58,501 bases of DNA, from NCBI GenBank assembly GCA_934394615.1, contig CAKRRJ010000003.1, forward strand, positions 1-58,501. Reading direction: 5' to 3'. Numbering within the stretch: position 1 is the stretch's first letter; every line of letters begins with the position of its first letter. This DNA comes from an uncultured Lachnospiraceae bacterium. Its GTDB lineage: Bacteria > Bacillota > Clostridia > Lachnospirales > Lachnospiraceae. Below the pieces are notes generated by a model. That model was given only the letters and a program-made list of their open reading frames with translations. It searched no databases and was not told the DNA's origin. The translations under genes were made by a program, and so were the position numbers. Shown in pieces: positions 24,720 to 33,550 of the stretch.

Positions 24720-24731
24720 AAAACAGATTGA

Positions 24732-24779
24732 AAAAGGCGGCAGTCGGGCTTTATTTTACGACAGCCGTCTTTTTTTTAT
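24732..24779 (+). terminator. Intrinsic terminator after the GH25 gene
   Basis: A GGCGGC-AGTCG / CGACA-GCCGTC type stem followed by eight T residues. Confidence 0.82.
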
Positions 24780-24805
24780 AAGGTGAAATCCAGTAAAAAT
24801 ACCGC

Positions 24806-24834
24806 TTGTATTTAAACACCTCTTTCGGTAGAAT
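24806..24834 (+). promoter_or_regulatory. Sigma-A promoter of the ComEA-like gene
   Basis: TTGTAT (24806-24811), 17 bp, TAGAAT (24829-24834). Confidence 0.65.
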
Positions 24835-24880
24835 AGAGCTAGGCTGAATCAGGGATTCTCTTTGGAAACGGAGAGAAAAC

Positions 24881-25681
24881 ATGAAAAATAAGAAAACTGC
24901 TGTTTTAAAGTGGGCTGCACTGGCAGTCTTTTTGTTGCTTGCCGGGTGCTTTTACAGCTGTGGAGGCAGGAAAAATCCGCAGATGACGCTGTCCGGTCAG
25001 AACGGACGCGGCTTTGCGGCGGAGACCGCGCCGCGAAAAACGCTAGAACAGGGCGGCAATGCAGGACAAAGCAACGCCGGACGGAGAGAGTCTGGACAAA
25101 GCGGTGCCGGACAGGAGCCGGAGATCGGGGAAACGCGGGATGCCGCAGAGATTTCCGAACCGCCAAATGGCGCGGAAACTTCGGAATCTGTGCAGGCAGC
25201 AGAGGCGGAGTCATCCGCAGAGGCGCTCTGTTATGTCTATGTGTGCGGCGAGGTGCAGAACCCGGGCGTTTACCAGCTTGCGGAGGGCGCACGGATTTTT
25301 GAGGCAGTTTCGCTTGCGGGCGGTTTTACGGCAGAGGCGGCGCAAAACTGGCTGAACCTGGCAGATATGGTCAGCGACGGCATGAAGCTGGAAGTTCCGT
25401 CAAAAACGCAGGTGACGGAAGAAACCTGGCTGAAACGTGCTTCGGAAAACAACGGAAACAGGAGCGCGCAGGCGGAAGGCAGCAGCACAGTCCGGGTGAA
25501 CATCAACACCGCGTCAAAGGAGGAACTGATGACCTTAAAAGGCATCGGCGCTTCCAGGGCGGACGATATCATCCGGTACCGGGAAGAAAACGGCGGCTTT
25601 CCGGCAATTGAGGATATCATGAAGGTGCCGGGCATCAAGAATGCGGCATTTCAGAAAATAAAAGAAAACATTACAGTATAG
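24881..25681 (+). CDS. ComEA-like DNA-binding lipoprotein
   Basis: 266 residues. The N-terminus is a lipoprotein signal with lipobox LLAGC (Cys23). A low-complexity Glu/Ser/Ala linker follows, then an SLBB-type domain (about 115-175; YVYVCGEVQNPGVYQL) and a helix-hairpin-helix domain (about 203-266; VNINTASKEELMTLKGIGASRADDIIRYRE), the same order as ComEA. ComEA binds incoming DNA at the cell surface in natural transformation. Membrane anchoring by a lipid in place of a TM helix is a variation. No comEC is in the window. It precedes the response regulator by 15 nt. Confidence 0.85.
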   Translation: MKNKKTAVLKWAALAVFLLLAGCFYSCGGRKNPQMTLSGQNGRGFAAETAPRKTLEQGGNAGQSNAGRRESGQSGAGQEPEIGETRDAAEISEPPNGAETSESVQAAEAESSAEALCYVYVCGEVQNPGVYQLAEGARIFEAVSLAGGFTAEAAQNWLNLADMVSDGMKLEVPSKTQVTEETWLKRASENNGNRSAQAEGSSTVRVNINTASKEELMTLKGIGASRADDIIRYREENGGFPAIEDIMKVPGIKNAAFQKIKENITV

Positions 25682-25696
25682 GGAATAGGTGAGAAC

Positions 25697-26395
25697 ATGG
25701 CAAAGATTCTGGTGGTTGATGATGAAAAACTAATTGTGAAGGGCATCCGCTTCAGTCTGGAACAGGACGGTATGGAAGTGGACTGCGCATATGACGGAGA
25801 AGAGGCGATCAATCTCGCAAAGCAGACGGAGTACGATGTGGTGCTTCTGGATGTGATGCTTCCGAAGTTTGACGGATTTGAGGTCTGTCAGGCAATCCGG
25901 GAGTTTTCCGAGATGCCCATCATCATGCTGACTGCCAAGGGCGGGGATATGGATAAGATCCTTGGCCTGGAATACGGCGCCGATGATTACGTCACCAAAC
26001 CCTTTAACATCCTGGAAGTAAAAGCACGCATTAAGGCAATTATGCGCAGAAACTCCAAAAAATCTGGAAAGGCGAAAGACGCCGAAAACAAGATGATCAC
26101 GGCAGGAGACTTAAAGCTTGACCGCGAGGGCCGCCGCGTCTTTATCGGAGAAAAAGAGATCAACCTGACAGCGAAGGAGTTCGATCTTCTGGAGCTTCTG
26201 GTCTGCAATCCAAACAAAGTGTACTCCAGGGAGAGCCTTTTAACCTTTGTGTGGGGCAACAAAGCTTCCGAGTCGGGCGATGTGCGTACCGTGGACGTTC
26301 ATGTAAGACGCCTGCGTGAAAAAATCGAGCCGAGCCCGAGTGATCCGAAGTATGTGCATACCAAATGGGGAGTCGGCTACTATTTCCGCGCGTAA
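25697..26395 (+). CDS. OmpR/PhoB family response regulator without an adjacent kinase gene
   Basis: 232 residues: receiver domain with the acidic pocket (VVDDE), phospho-acceptor Asp52 (VVLLDVMLP), switch Thr in MLTAKG and Lys101 (YVTKPF), then a winged-helix DNA-binding domain (about 130-232; LTAKEFDLLELL and RTVDVHVRRLREKI). It resembles WalR/VicR. No histidine kinase gene lies beside it; the next gene encodes an acyltransferase. GGTGAGAAC is upstream of the ATG. Target genes are unknown; co-transcription with comEA-like or the acyltransferase gene is likely from the short gaps (15 and 17 nt). Confidence 0.93.
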   Translation: MAKILVVDDEKLIVKGIRFSLEQDGMEVDCAYDGEEAINLAKQTEYDVVLLDVMLPKFDGFEVCQAIREFSEMPIIMLTAKGGDMDKILGLEYGADDYVTKPFNILEVKARIKAIMRRNSKKSGKAKDAENKMITAGDLKLDREGRRVFIGEKEINLTAKEFDLLELLVCNPNKVYSRESLLTFVWGNKASESGDVRTVDVHVRRLREKIEPSPSDPKYVHTKWGVGYYFRA

Positions 26396-26412
26396 GACAG
26401 GAGTGAGACATC

Positions 26413-27879
26413 ATGGGACAGAACGGATGGAAAAACCGGTGGAGACGGCTGGACAACACCGCCAAGATCTTTCCGGTTATTGCAAATGAAAATGTGAGCC
26501 AGGTATTCCGGATCTCGGTTACATTAAAAGAACCGGTGGATCCGGAGATCCTTGGCAGGGCACTGGAAGACATCCTGCCGGAGATCCGGAATTTCCGGGT
26601 AAAGCTCCGGCGCGGGCTTTTCTGGTATTATTTTGAGGAGAACGACCGTATCCCGCAGGTGAAGCGGGAGAATACCTATCCATGCCGCTTTATCGACCCG
26701 CATGGAAACCAGCGCTTTTTGTTCCGCGTAACCTATTACGAAAAGCGGATCAACCTGGAGGTGTTCCATGCCCTGACAGACGGGCTTGGCGCTGTGAACT
26801 TCTTAAAATGCCTGACAAGGCAGTATTTAAGGCTTGCGAGCGGCGCATCGGAATTTATGACGCAGGACGATGAAAACGCCAGAAAACAGGAAGTCTTCCA
26901 TGTTCAGGACAGTTACCTCGAGCACGGCGATGACGGAAAGCCGCGCAGCTACAGTTCGCGCCCGGCATACCAGTTAGAAGGGCATTATCTGCCGCTTGGA
27001 ACGGGGCAGGTCCTGCATGGGTATGTTCCGGTCAGCGGACTCAAAGCGGTGTGTAAGCAGCATGGCGTGAGCATCACCAAATACCTGGCGGCGGCGCTTA
27101 TCTGGTCGATCTGGCAGGAATATTTAGATGGCCGGAGCAGCAGGCGCGCGGTCGTGCTGAATCTGCCGATCAACCTGCGGGCGTTTTTTGGGTCCGATAC
27201 CATGGCAAACTTTTTTGCCGTTACCATGATCGGCTGGCTGTTCCGCAATCCGGACATTCCGTTCGATGTGCTCCTGCAGAAGGTGAGCAGCCAGATGGAC
27301 CGGAAGATCGACAAAGACAAACTTGCCGAGAGCATTGCATACAATGTTTCAAACGAGAAAAAATGGTATCTGCGGGCAATCCCGCTGTTTATCAAATCCC
27401 CGGCACTTTCCCTTGTGTTCCGCTTAAAGGATCGCGCCTACACCATGACGCTCTCCAATATCGGACCGATCGCGGTGGAGCCGGAGTATCAGGACCTGAT
27501 CGAGCGGTTCCATTTAATGATCGGCGTGTCCCGGCGCCAGCCGGTGAAATGCGCGGTATGCGCCTACAAAGACGAGATGGTTATTACGTTCACCTCCGTC
27601 TTTGCGGACAGCCGTCTGCAGAAACGCTTCTTTGGAAAGCTGAAGGCCGATGGCGTGCCGGTGCGGTTTGAGGGAAATGAACTTTCCGCCGCGAAAAAAC
27701 GGGATATGTACCCGAGAGTCCGCAAGGTGCTGATTCCGTGCGGAGGCGCGGAAGCGAAGGCAACCCGCGTGGCAAAAAAGGTCGGGAACACCGGCGTGGG
27801 CGCGGCAAAGGAGATTCGCGACTATGTGAGCGGGCGCAGAAGCTGGAAAGAAGAATTAAAACGCCGCCTGCATATTTAA
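26413..27879 (+). CDS. HxxxD-type acyltransferase / condensation-domain-like protein
   Basis: 488 residues of the alcohol acetyltransferase / condensation-like fold. The catalytic HxxxDG motif is FHALTDG (His119, Asp123). Further on, a DFGWG-like structural motif is not obvious. An Arg/Lys-rich C-terminus (RRSWKEELKRRLHI) may contact membrane or acidic partner. It probably transfers an acyl group to an alcohol or amine; donor and acceptor are unknown. An alpha/beta hydrolase gene follows, so an acylation/deacylation pair is possible. The ATG follows GGAGTGAGAC. Confidence 0.78.
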   Translation: MGQNGWKNRWRRLDNTAKIFPVIANENVSQVFRISVTLKEPVDPEILGRALEDILPEIRNFRVKLRRGLFWYYFEENDRIPQVKRENTYPCRFIDPHGNQRFLFRVTYYEKRINLEVFHALTDGLGAVNFLKCLTRQYLRLASGASEFMTQDDENARKQEVFHVQDSYLEHGDDGKPRSYSSRPAYQLEGHYLPLGTGQVLHGYVPVSGLKAVCKQHGVSITKYLAAALIWSIWQEYLDGRSSRRAVVLNLPINLRAFFGSDTMANFFAVTMIGWLFRNPDIPFDVLLQKVSSQMDRKIDKDKLAESIAYNVSNEKKWYLRAIPLFIKSPALSLVFRLKDRAYTMTLSNIGPIAVEPEYQDLIERFHLMIGVSRRQPVKCAVCAYKDEMVITFTSVFADSRLQKRFFGKLKADGVPVRFEGNELSAAKKRDMYPRVRKVLIPCGGAEAKATRVAKKVGNTGVGAAKEIRDYVSGRRSWKEELKRRLHI

Positions 27880-27921
27880 ATAGAAAAACAAACAGACAGA
27901 ACTCAGACGGAGGAAGAAGGC

Positions 27922-28908
27922 TTGAAGAACAGAGAAGTGAGTCTGCGCGGAAAACTGGTGCGGGATATGATGAAAAACATGATGGATTCCGCCATGGGAC
28001 ATAAGATCCAGACCGGGGAATACCGGATGGATCCGAAGGAACCAGCGTGGATCTGCCCGCCGGATTACGAGTACGAGATCGTTGATATGGGGCATTTTAA
28101 GATGGAGTACCTGCGGCCCGACGGTGTGTGCACCGGCAGGGTCATTCTGCAGCTGCACGGCGGCGGCTATATTGGTCCGATGAAGAATATTTACCGGGAT
28201 TTCGCCATACAGTATTCCCGGAGGAGTTTTGGCGGCGATGTGCTGACGATCGATTACCGGGTCGCGCCGGAGCATCCGTACCCGGCAGCGCTTGAAGACG
28301 CGGTGGCTGCTTACCAGTGGCTGATCGGTGAGAAGGATTACAAGGCGGGGAACATCATCGTTGCGGGTGACTCCGCAGGAGGCGGACTGGCCCTGGCGCT
28401 CATTATGTACCTGCGCGACCACGGTATGGAGCTTCCGGCCGGTATCATCGCCATGTCTCCGTGGACGGACTTAACGAACAGCGGCGCTTCCTACCAGACC
28501 AATTTCGACCGGGATCCGCAGTTTGGCGGAACGACAGATAACATGCTGTTTGGAAGTACCTATATTGGAGACGCGGATCCGAAAGACCCGTACATTTCTC
28601 CGCTGTTTGGAAGTTTTGAGCGCTTTCCGCCCATCCTGTTCCAGGTCGGAAGTGAGGAAGTGCTGTTAGATGACACGCTTCGGGCAGCAGATAAGGTCCG
28701 GAAAGCGCATGGAAAGCTCCGGGTCACGGTTTATGAGGGCATGTTCCATGTGTTTCAGATGGCATTCCGGCTGATTCCGGAGAGCCGTGAGGCGTGGGAG
28801 GAAGTGAGCCGTTTTCTGGAAGTGATTTACCGCATTGAGCGGAAAAAAGAAGGAAAGACCGTCAAGCGGGTAAAATCCGGACGGGAGAGAAGCAGGAGAG
28901 ACCAATGA
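27922..28908 (+). CDS. Alpha/beta hydrolase, hormone-sensitive-lipase-type esterase
   Basis: 328 residues. The oxyanion-hole motif LHGGGY (His79-Gly82) and nucleophile elbow AGDSAGG (Ser151) define the HSL/acetyl-esterase group; the remaining triad is likely Asp in the [14 protein letters not shown] block and His in GMFHVFQ. The start is TTG, with GGAGG about 9 nt upstream and no nearby ATG before the conserved region. It follows the acyltransferase gene by 42 nt and overlaps rlmH by 4 nt (ATGA), so it is part of the same operon. Probable cytoplasmic carboxylesterase; no signal peptide. Confidence 0.87.
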   Translation: MKNREVSLRGKLVRDMMKNMMDSAMGHKIQTGEYRMDPKEPAWICPPDYEYEIVDMGHFKMEYLRPDGVCTGRVILQLHGGGYIGPMKNIYRDFAIQYSRRSFGGDVLTIDYRVAPEHPYPAALEDAVAAYQWLIGEKDYKAGNIIVAGDSAGGGLALALIMYLRDHGMELPAGIIAMSPWTDLTNSGASYQTNFDRDPQFGGTTDNMLFGSTYIGDADPKDPYISPLFGSFERFPPILFQVGSEEVLLDDTLRAADKVRKAHGKLRVTVYEGMFHVFQMAFRLIPESREAWEEVSRFLEVIYRIERKKEGKTVKRVKSGRERSRRDQ

Positions 28909-29384
28909 AGATCACACTGGTTACCGTAGGAAAGATCAAGGAAAAATTTTATACGGATGCGATCGCGGAGTACGCGAAGCGGCTGAGCCGTTACTGTAAG
29001 CTGGAGATCCTCCAGGTGGCAGATGAAAAGACACCGGATAAGGCCAGCGAGGCAGAAGAGGCGCAGATCAAGGAAAAAGAAGGAAAACGCATTCTGGAGC
29101 AGATTAAGGACGGCGCGTTTGTGATTGCCCTCGCGATCGATGGAAAAATGCTGGATTCCGTGGAACTCGCGGAAAAAATCGATAAGCTTGGCATTGGCGG
29201 CATCAGCCAGGTCGTATTTGTGATCGGCGGTTCGCTGGGACTTTCCAAAGCAGTTCTGGATCGCGCGGATTACAAACTGAGCTTTTCCAGAATGACATTT
29301 CCGCATCAGCTTATGCGGGTCATTCTGCTGGAACAGATCTACCGCAGTTACCGGATCATCCACAAAGAACCGTATCATAAATAA
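28905..29384 (+). CDS. rlmH: 23S rRNA (pseudouridine1915-N3)-methyltransferase
   Basis: 159 residues, standard RlmH size. The SPOUT-fold knot is seen in [20 protein letters not shown] and in [28 protein letters not shown], and the C-terminal HKEPYHK is invariant in the family. It methylates pseudouridine 1915 in helix 69 of 23S rRNA. It is joined to the esterase gene by an ATGA overlap. The family is usually near-universal and not functionally tied to its neighbours. Confidence 0.95.
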   Translation: MKITLVTVGKIKEKFYTDAIAEYAKRLSRYCKLEILQVADEKTPDKASEAEEAQIKEKEGKRILEQIKDGAFVIALAIDGKMLDSVELAEKIDKLGIGGISQVVFVIGGSLGLSKAVLDRADYKLSFSRMTFPHQLMRVILLEQIYRSYRIIHKEPYHK

Positions 29385-29415
29385 GTAAACAAACTCAAAA
29401 AGGAGGGATTTTCAT

Positions 29416-30147
29416 ATGAAAAACTGGAAGAAAAAAGCAGCGCTTGTGCTGGTGGCAGGCCTTCTGTCAGCGGCGGGAGCAGTGACTGCGCTTGCGGCAT
29501 CCAAAACAAGACTGGAGCGGGTTACCGGCGCTTACTGGGGGGATGACGGCACCACGGCAAACTGGGACGAGGTGGAGGACGCGAATCAGTACGAGATCCG
29601 TCTTTACCGCGATGAAAGCCAGGTAACCAGTGTCAAGACGAAAAAAGAGTATTATGACCTGGAGAGCAAGATGACAAAAGAGGGCAACTACACCTTTAAA
29701 GTACGTGCCCTGGCAAAATCCAGCTCCAAAGAATTTACCGATGGTTACTGGTCAGAGGAATCCGATGAGAGCTACATTTCTCCGGAATTCGCGGAGAAAG
29801 TGAAAAATGGCGGAACCGCATCCAGCGGCGGCCCGGCCGGCGGACAGGCTGTGACGGGTTCCGGCGCGTCCGTTGTCGGACAGGCAAAATGGATCCAGGA
29901 AGAAGGTACAGGCCGCTGGTGGTATCAGAATGCGGATGGAAGCTATCCGGCAAATGGCTGGTGGCAGGATCCGGCAACCGGAACCTGGTATTTCTTTGAT
30001 GCGCAGGGCTACATGCAGACTGGCTGGATCGATTGGAACGGAAGCCGCTATTACTGCACAGAGAGCGGCGCAATGGCAGTCGGCGAGTACACGATCGACG
30101 GAAATTTATGTCGGTTTGATGCTTCTGGCGTGTTACTGCAACAGTAA
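29416..30147 (+). CDS. Secreted cell-wall-binding repeat protein
   Basis: 243 residues. A signal peptide (about 1-28, cut near ALA) is followed by a beta-rich region resembling a fibronectin type III fold (about 30-125; VTGAYWGDDGTTANWDEVEDANQYEIRL), a Gly/Ser linker, and C-terminal repeats of choline-binding type (about 155-243), with aromatic motifs GWWQDPATGTWYFFDAQG and GWIDWNGSRYYC. Such repeats bind teichoic-acid choline or other wall polymers. No enzymatic domain is seen. The gene ends just before the terminator that overlaps the spoIIIAA start. Confidence 0.85.
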   Translation: MKNWKKKAALVLVAGLLSAAGAVTALAASKTRLERVTGAYWGDDGTTANWDEVEDANQYEIRLYRDESQVTSVKTKKEYYDLESKMTKEGNYTFKVRALAKSSSKEFTDGYWSEESDESYISPEFAEKVKNGGTASSGGPAGGQAVTGSGASVVGQAKWIQEEGTGRWWYQNADGSYPANGWWQDPATGTWYFFDAQGYMQTGWIDWNGSRYYCTESGAMAVGEYTIDGNLCRFDASGVLLQQ

Positions 30148-30153
30148 AAGAAC

Positions 30154-30184
30154 GAATAAAACACACCCTTTCCCTCATATATAT
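30154..30184 (+). promoter_or_regulatory. Probable sigma-E promoter of the spoIIIA operon
   Basis: GAATAAA (30154-30160) and CATATATAT (30176-30184) resemble sigma-E boxes (ATA-rich -35, CATACAnT -10) and are 15 bp apart. The expected start near 30190-30191 lies just at the ribosome binding site, leaving a leader of about 17 nt. It straddles the 5' arm and loop of the terminator hairpin. Confidence 0.6.
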
Positions 30185-30208
30185 TATGCAGGGGAGGGGT
30201 GTTTTTTT
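30163..30208 (+). terminator. Terminator whose 3' arm is the spoIIIAA ribosome binding site
   Basis: ACACCC-TTT-CCC-T (30163-30175) pairs with A-GGG-GAG-GGGTGT (30190-30202), including G-T wobbles, and is followed by a T-run to 30208. The 3' arm is the GGGGAGGGG ribosome site and the T-run runs into the TTG start codon. Transcripts reading through from upstream would be stopped or have the site masked. Confidence 0.75.
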
Positions 30209-31172
30209 GGATAAGCGGGAGGAACTCATCAAAATCTTTTCCAAAGATATCCGGGTGATCTTACGGCAGGTCATGGTGGATTTCGACCAGGTGCAGGAGA
30301 TCCGCCTGCGGGTCCACGCGCCGCTTCTGATGATCTGCAACAACCGGGAGTATTACATAACGCCGGATGGAACGCTGAGTATGCGGGCGGAGGAGGCCTA
30401 TCTGGTGACGAGGGAGGCGCTTCGGGAGACGCTTGACTACATGAGCAGCTATTCGCTCTATGCCTTTGAGGAGGAGATCCGCCAGGGATTCATTACGATC
30501 CAGGGCGGACACCGCATCGGAATTGCGGGAAAGACGATCACCGACGGGCACGGGATCCGCAGCATGAAGTTTATTTCGTTTATCAATGTGCGGCTTTCCC
30601 ACCAGGTGAAGGGCTGCGCGGCAGCGGTCATCCCGTATCTGTACGAGCATGACATGATCCTGCATACGCTCATCATCTCACCGCCGCGCTGCGGGAAGAC
30701 AACGCTTCTTCGCGATATCATCCGGCAGGTGTCGAATGGGAGCGGGGAACACCCGGGACTCACGGTCGGCGTGATTGATGAGCGGTCGGAGATCGGGGCC
30801 TGTTACCAGGGGGTGCCGCAGAATGAGCTGGGAATCCGGACGGATATTCTGGACTGCTGCCCGAAAGCGCAGGGGATGATGATGCTGATCCGCACCATGT
30901 CGCCCCAGGTCATCGCGGTGGACGAGATCGGGAGCCGGGAAGACATGGAGGCGATCGAGTATGTGATGAACTGCGGCTGCAAGCTGGTTGCCACCGTTCA
31001 CGGAAGTTCGATCGAGGACATCAAGCAAAAGCCGGTTCTCCGGAAGATGGTCCTGGAAAAATGGTTTGAGCGCTATGTAATCTTAAATAACCGGGGGAGA
31101 ACCGGAAACATCGGGGAGATCTATGATTCCCGGGGATGCCGGCTGTACCCGATCGGAGGTGAATGCCTTTGA
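30207..31172 (+). CDS. spoIIIAA: Stage III sporulation protein AA (ATPase)
   Basis: 321 residues from a TTG start that lies 6-7 nt after GGGGAGGGG; an ATG at 30186 is upstream of the ribosome site and is rejected. It is a secretion-ATPase relative: Walker A SPPRCGKTT (about 158-166) and Walker B VIAVDEIG, plus GCKLVATVHG. It powers the SpoIIIA-SpoIIQ channel between mother cell and forespore. First gene of a complete eight-gene operon. Its stop codon overlaps the TTG start of spoIIIAB. Confidence 0.95.
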   Translation: MDKREELIKIFSKDIRVILRQVMVDFDQVQEIRLRVHAPLLMICNNREYYITPDGTLSMRAEEAYLVTREALRETLDYMSSYSLYAFEEEIRQGFITIQGGHRIGIAGKTITDGHGIRSMKFISFINVRLSHQVKGCAAAVIPYLYEHDMILHTLIISPPRCGKTTLLRDIIRQVSNGSGEHPGLTVGVIDERSEIGACYQGVPQNELGIRTDILDCCPKAQGMMMLIRTMSPQVIAVDEIGSREDMEAIEYVMNCGCKLVATVHGSSIEDIKQKPVLRKMVLEKWFERYVILNNRGRTGNIGEIYDSRGCRLYPIGGECL

Positions 31173-31702
31173 GCATACAGGGATGGATGAAGTTGTCCGG
31201 CGCGGCATGCATTGTGCTTGGCGCGGCTGGGACCGGAATTTGGTTCGCGGCGCGCTACCGGCAGCGCATTGCGGAGCTGGAACAGCTCAAGCAGATGGTA
31301 TTTTTGCTGAAAGGGCAGATCCTCTACGCGAATGCCCCGCTTTCGGAAGCCATGGAAACCGTGGGACGGCGGATGGACGGGGCACTTGGAACCCTGTTTC
31401 TGGAGACTGCAGCGAGCATTGAGAAGAGGCCCGGAGAGCCATTTTTGAACATCTGGCGGGAAGGGGCTTCGCGTCTGGATGGAAAGACGGCTCTCTCAAA
31501 ATCGGACAGGCAGACCCTGACGGCACTTGGCGAGCATCTTGGTTTTCTGGACCGGGAGACGCAGGAGCGGACCCTGCTTCTTTATCTGGAGCAGGTGGAT
31601 ACGGAGCTGCAGGCACTCCGGGAACACCGGCAGGAGCGCTGCAGGCTCTACACCAGCCTTGGGATTATGGGCGGCCTGTTTCTGGCTGTCATCCTGGTTT
31701 GA
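31169..31702 (+). CDS. spoIIIAB: Stage III sporulation protein AB
   Basis: 177 residues. One N-terminal membrane segment (LSGAACIVLGAAGTGIWFAARY) leads to a helical cytoplasmic domain related to type II secretion GspF, and ends with another hydrophobic stretch (LGIMGGLFLAVILV). The TTG start overlaps the spoIIIAA stop and is 8 nt from GGAGG; an ATG six bases upstream is too close to that site. Role: a platform component of the SpoIIIA channel. Confidence 0.92.
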   Translation: MSIQGWMKLSGAACIVLGAAGTGIWFAARYRQRIAELEQLKQMVFLLKGQILYANAPLSEAMETVGRRMDGALGTLFLETAASIEKRPGEPFLNIWREGASRLDGKTALSKSDRQTLTALGEHLGFLDRETQERTLLLYLEQVDTELQALREHRQERCRLYTSLGIMGGLFLAVILV

Positions 31703-31717
31703 CGGGAGGGCGCGCGT

Positions 31718-31912
31718 ATGGGAGTGAATCTGATCTTCCGCATTGCCGCGGTGGGCATTCTGGTGTCGGTGATCTGTCAGGTACTGCGGCACAGCGGGCG
31801 GGAGGAACAGGCGTTTCTGACAAGCCTTGCCGGTCTTGTGCTCGTTTTGTTCTGGCTTGTGCCTTATATTTACGAACTCTTTGAAACCATGAAAAATCTG
31901 TTTGCGTTATAG
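31718..31912 (+). CDS. spoIIIAC: Stage III sporulation protein AC
   Basis: 64 residues with two membrane segments (LIFRIAAVGILVSVICQVL and LAGLVLVLFWLVPYIYELF), the standard size and layout of SpoIIIAC. GACGGGAGGG precedes the ATG. Located between spoIIIAB and spoIIIAD. It is an inner ring membrane component of the mother-cell channel. Confidence 0.94.
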   Translation: MGVNLIFRIAAVGILVSVICQVLRHSGREEQAFLTSLAGLVLVLFWLVPYIYELFETMKNLFAL

Positions 31913-31920
31913 GGGATGCC

Positions 31921-32307
31921 ATGACGGTAGTAACGGTTGGAATCATAGGGATCGCGTCCGTACTTTTTGCAGTCCAGATGAAGGGACTGAAAGGGGAATA
32001 CGGACTGTATCTGGTCCTGGCCGCGGCCTGTGTGATTTTCTTTTACGGCGCGTTGCGCCTAAAAGGAATCCTGGAAGGCATGCGGAAAATCCAGGAACTG
32101 ATCCGCATCGATCCGGTATATTTAAATACCCTGTTAAAAATGACCGGAATCACCTACATTGCGGAGTTTTCTTCCGGAATCTGCAAAGATGCCGGATACG
32201 GCGCGCTCGGAACACAGATCGAGATTTTTGGAAAGCTGTCAATCCTGGCGGTGAGTCTCCCGGTCATCCTGGCGCTTCTGGATACGCTGCAGGGGCTTCT
32301 GGCATGA
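31921..32307 (+). CDS. spoIIIAD: Stage III sporulation protein AD
   Basis: 128 residues with three to four membrane segments; related to SpoIIIAC (MTVVTVGIIGIASVLFAVQMK and the closing LSILAVSLPVILALLDTLQGLL). It begins 8 nt after spoIIIAC and its stop overlaps the start of spoIIIAE in ATGA, so translation is coupled. Confidence 0.94.
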   Translation: MTVVTVGIIGIASVLFAVQMKGLKGEYGLYLVLAAACVIFFYGALRLKGILEGMRKIQELIRIDPVYLNTLLKMTGITYIAEFSSGICKDAGYGALGTQIEIFGKLSILAVSLPVILALLDTLQGLLA

Positions 32308-33527
32308 GGCGGGCGGCTGCTTGTATGATGTTCTTGTTTCTGCTTTTTATGCCCGTTTCCGTGCCGGCTTACGCGGCACAGACGCCTTTGTGCTTTGCGT
32401 ATCCGGGAGGCATTGCAGGAGTCTCTTCCGATGCCGGACAGACTGGGGAGGAAGCTGCCCTGTTTCCGGTGGATGAGCTGGACGGTCTTGGGGATATTGA
32501 GGTGTATCTGCGGGAAACGCTTTCTGTTCCTGCCGCGCATTTCTCGTTTCAGGATCTGATGCGGGCACTGGCTGCCGGAAATCTGGATGAGGCGGCAGCG
32601 CTTTGCCTGGAAGTGCTAAAGCAGGGCATTTTCGGGGAACTGCGCGGAAAAAACCGCATGGTGGGAAAGCTGGTGGCGCTGGGGCTGTTTGGTGCGCTGT
32701 TTGCCGGATTTTCCGAGGTGTTTTCCGGCGGTCCCATGGCGGAGACAGGATTTTTTCTGACATATCTGATGGCGTTTTCCGTTCTGGCAGCGGCGTTTGG
32801 AGAGAGCGCGCAGGCGGCTGCCCGGGTACTGGAGCAGCAGGTGCAGTTTATGAAAGTTCTGCTTCCTTCTTATTTTGCGGCGGTCGTCTGGTCGGGAGCA
32901 GGACTTGTCTCGGCGGCATGGTATGAGGCTGCATTGTTTCTGATCGCCGGAGTGCAGCGTTTTTATGTGGGGCTTCTGCTTCCGCTGGTGCGGATCTATT
33001 TTCTGTCGGTGATGGCGGGTTCCATGGTGCGGGAGGATATGCTCTCACGCATGATGGATCTGCTGAAAACCGGAATCTGCTGGGGAAGCCGTTCTCTGAT
33101 TGGTCTTGTGCTCGGGTTTCAGATGATTCAGGGGATGGTGCTTCCCTATGCGGACTCCGTGAAGAACGCCGGGATGCAGCGCCTTTTGCAGGCAATTCCG
33201 GGAATTGGGGATGGGGCAGGCACGGTGGCAAAGCTGATGCTTGGATCCGGCGTGCTGATCAAAAACACCATCGGCGCGGCGGCAGTCGTGATCCTGTTTC
33301 TGCTTTCTGTTTTGCCGCTTGCAAGGCTTCTGATCCTGTATCTTCTGTACCGGGGTGTGGCGGCAGTGCTGCAGCCTGTGGCAGATAAGCGGCTGGTGGC
33401 CTGCATCAGCGGTGTCGCGGAAGCACAGAAAATGCTTCTTACCGTGGCAGCAACCGGCTTTCTTCTGTTTGCGGTCACGATCGCGCTGGTGTGCCAGGGA
33501 ACCAATGCGGTATATCTGGCTTCGTAA
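32304..33527 (+). CDS. spoIIIAE: Stage III sporulation protein AE
   Basis: 407 residues: signal peptide (about 1-25, cut near AYA), a soluble region (about 25-110) and about seven membrane segments, the usual SpoIIIAE form. The long open frame to the 5' side is only a shadow through spoIIIAD; the ATGA overlap at 32304 sets the start. SpoIIIAE is the largest membrane protein of the channel and is needed for forespore sigma-G activity. Confidence 0.94.
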   Translation: MRRAAACMMFLFLLFMPVSVPAYAAQTPLCFAYPGGIAGVSSDAGQTGEEAALFPVDELDGLGDIEVYLRETLSVPAAHFSFQDLMRALAAGNLDEAAALCLEVLKQGIFGELRGKNRMVGKLVALGLFGALFAGFSEVFSGGPMAETGFFLTYLMAFSVLAAAFGESAQAAARVLEQQVQFMKVLLPSYFAAVVWSGAGLVSAAWYEAALFLIAGVQRFYVGLLLPLVRIYFLSVMAGSMVREDMLSRMMDLLKTGICWGSRSLIGLVLGFQMIQGMVLPYADSVKNAGMQRLLQAIPGIGDGAGTVAKLMLGSGVLIKNTIGAAAVVILFLLSVLPLARLLILYLLYRGVAAVLQPVADKRLVACISGVAEAQKMLLTVAATGFLLFAVTIALVCQGTNAVYLAS

Positions 33528-33550
33528 ATGAAGCGCGGCGGAGAGGGGGC

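Noticed and set aside
31902..32303. Upstream extension of spoIIIAE
   Set aside because: It overlaps spoIIIAD in another frame; the ATGA junction and signal peptide place the start at 32304.
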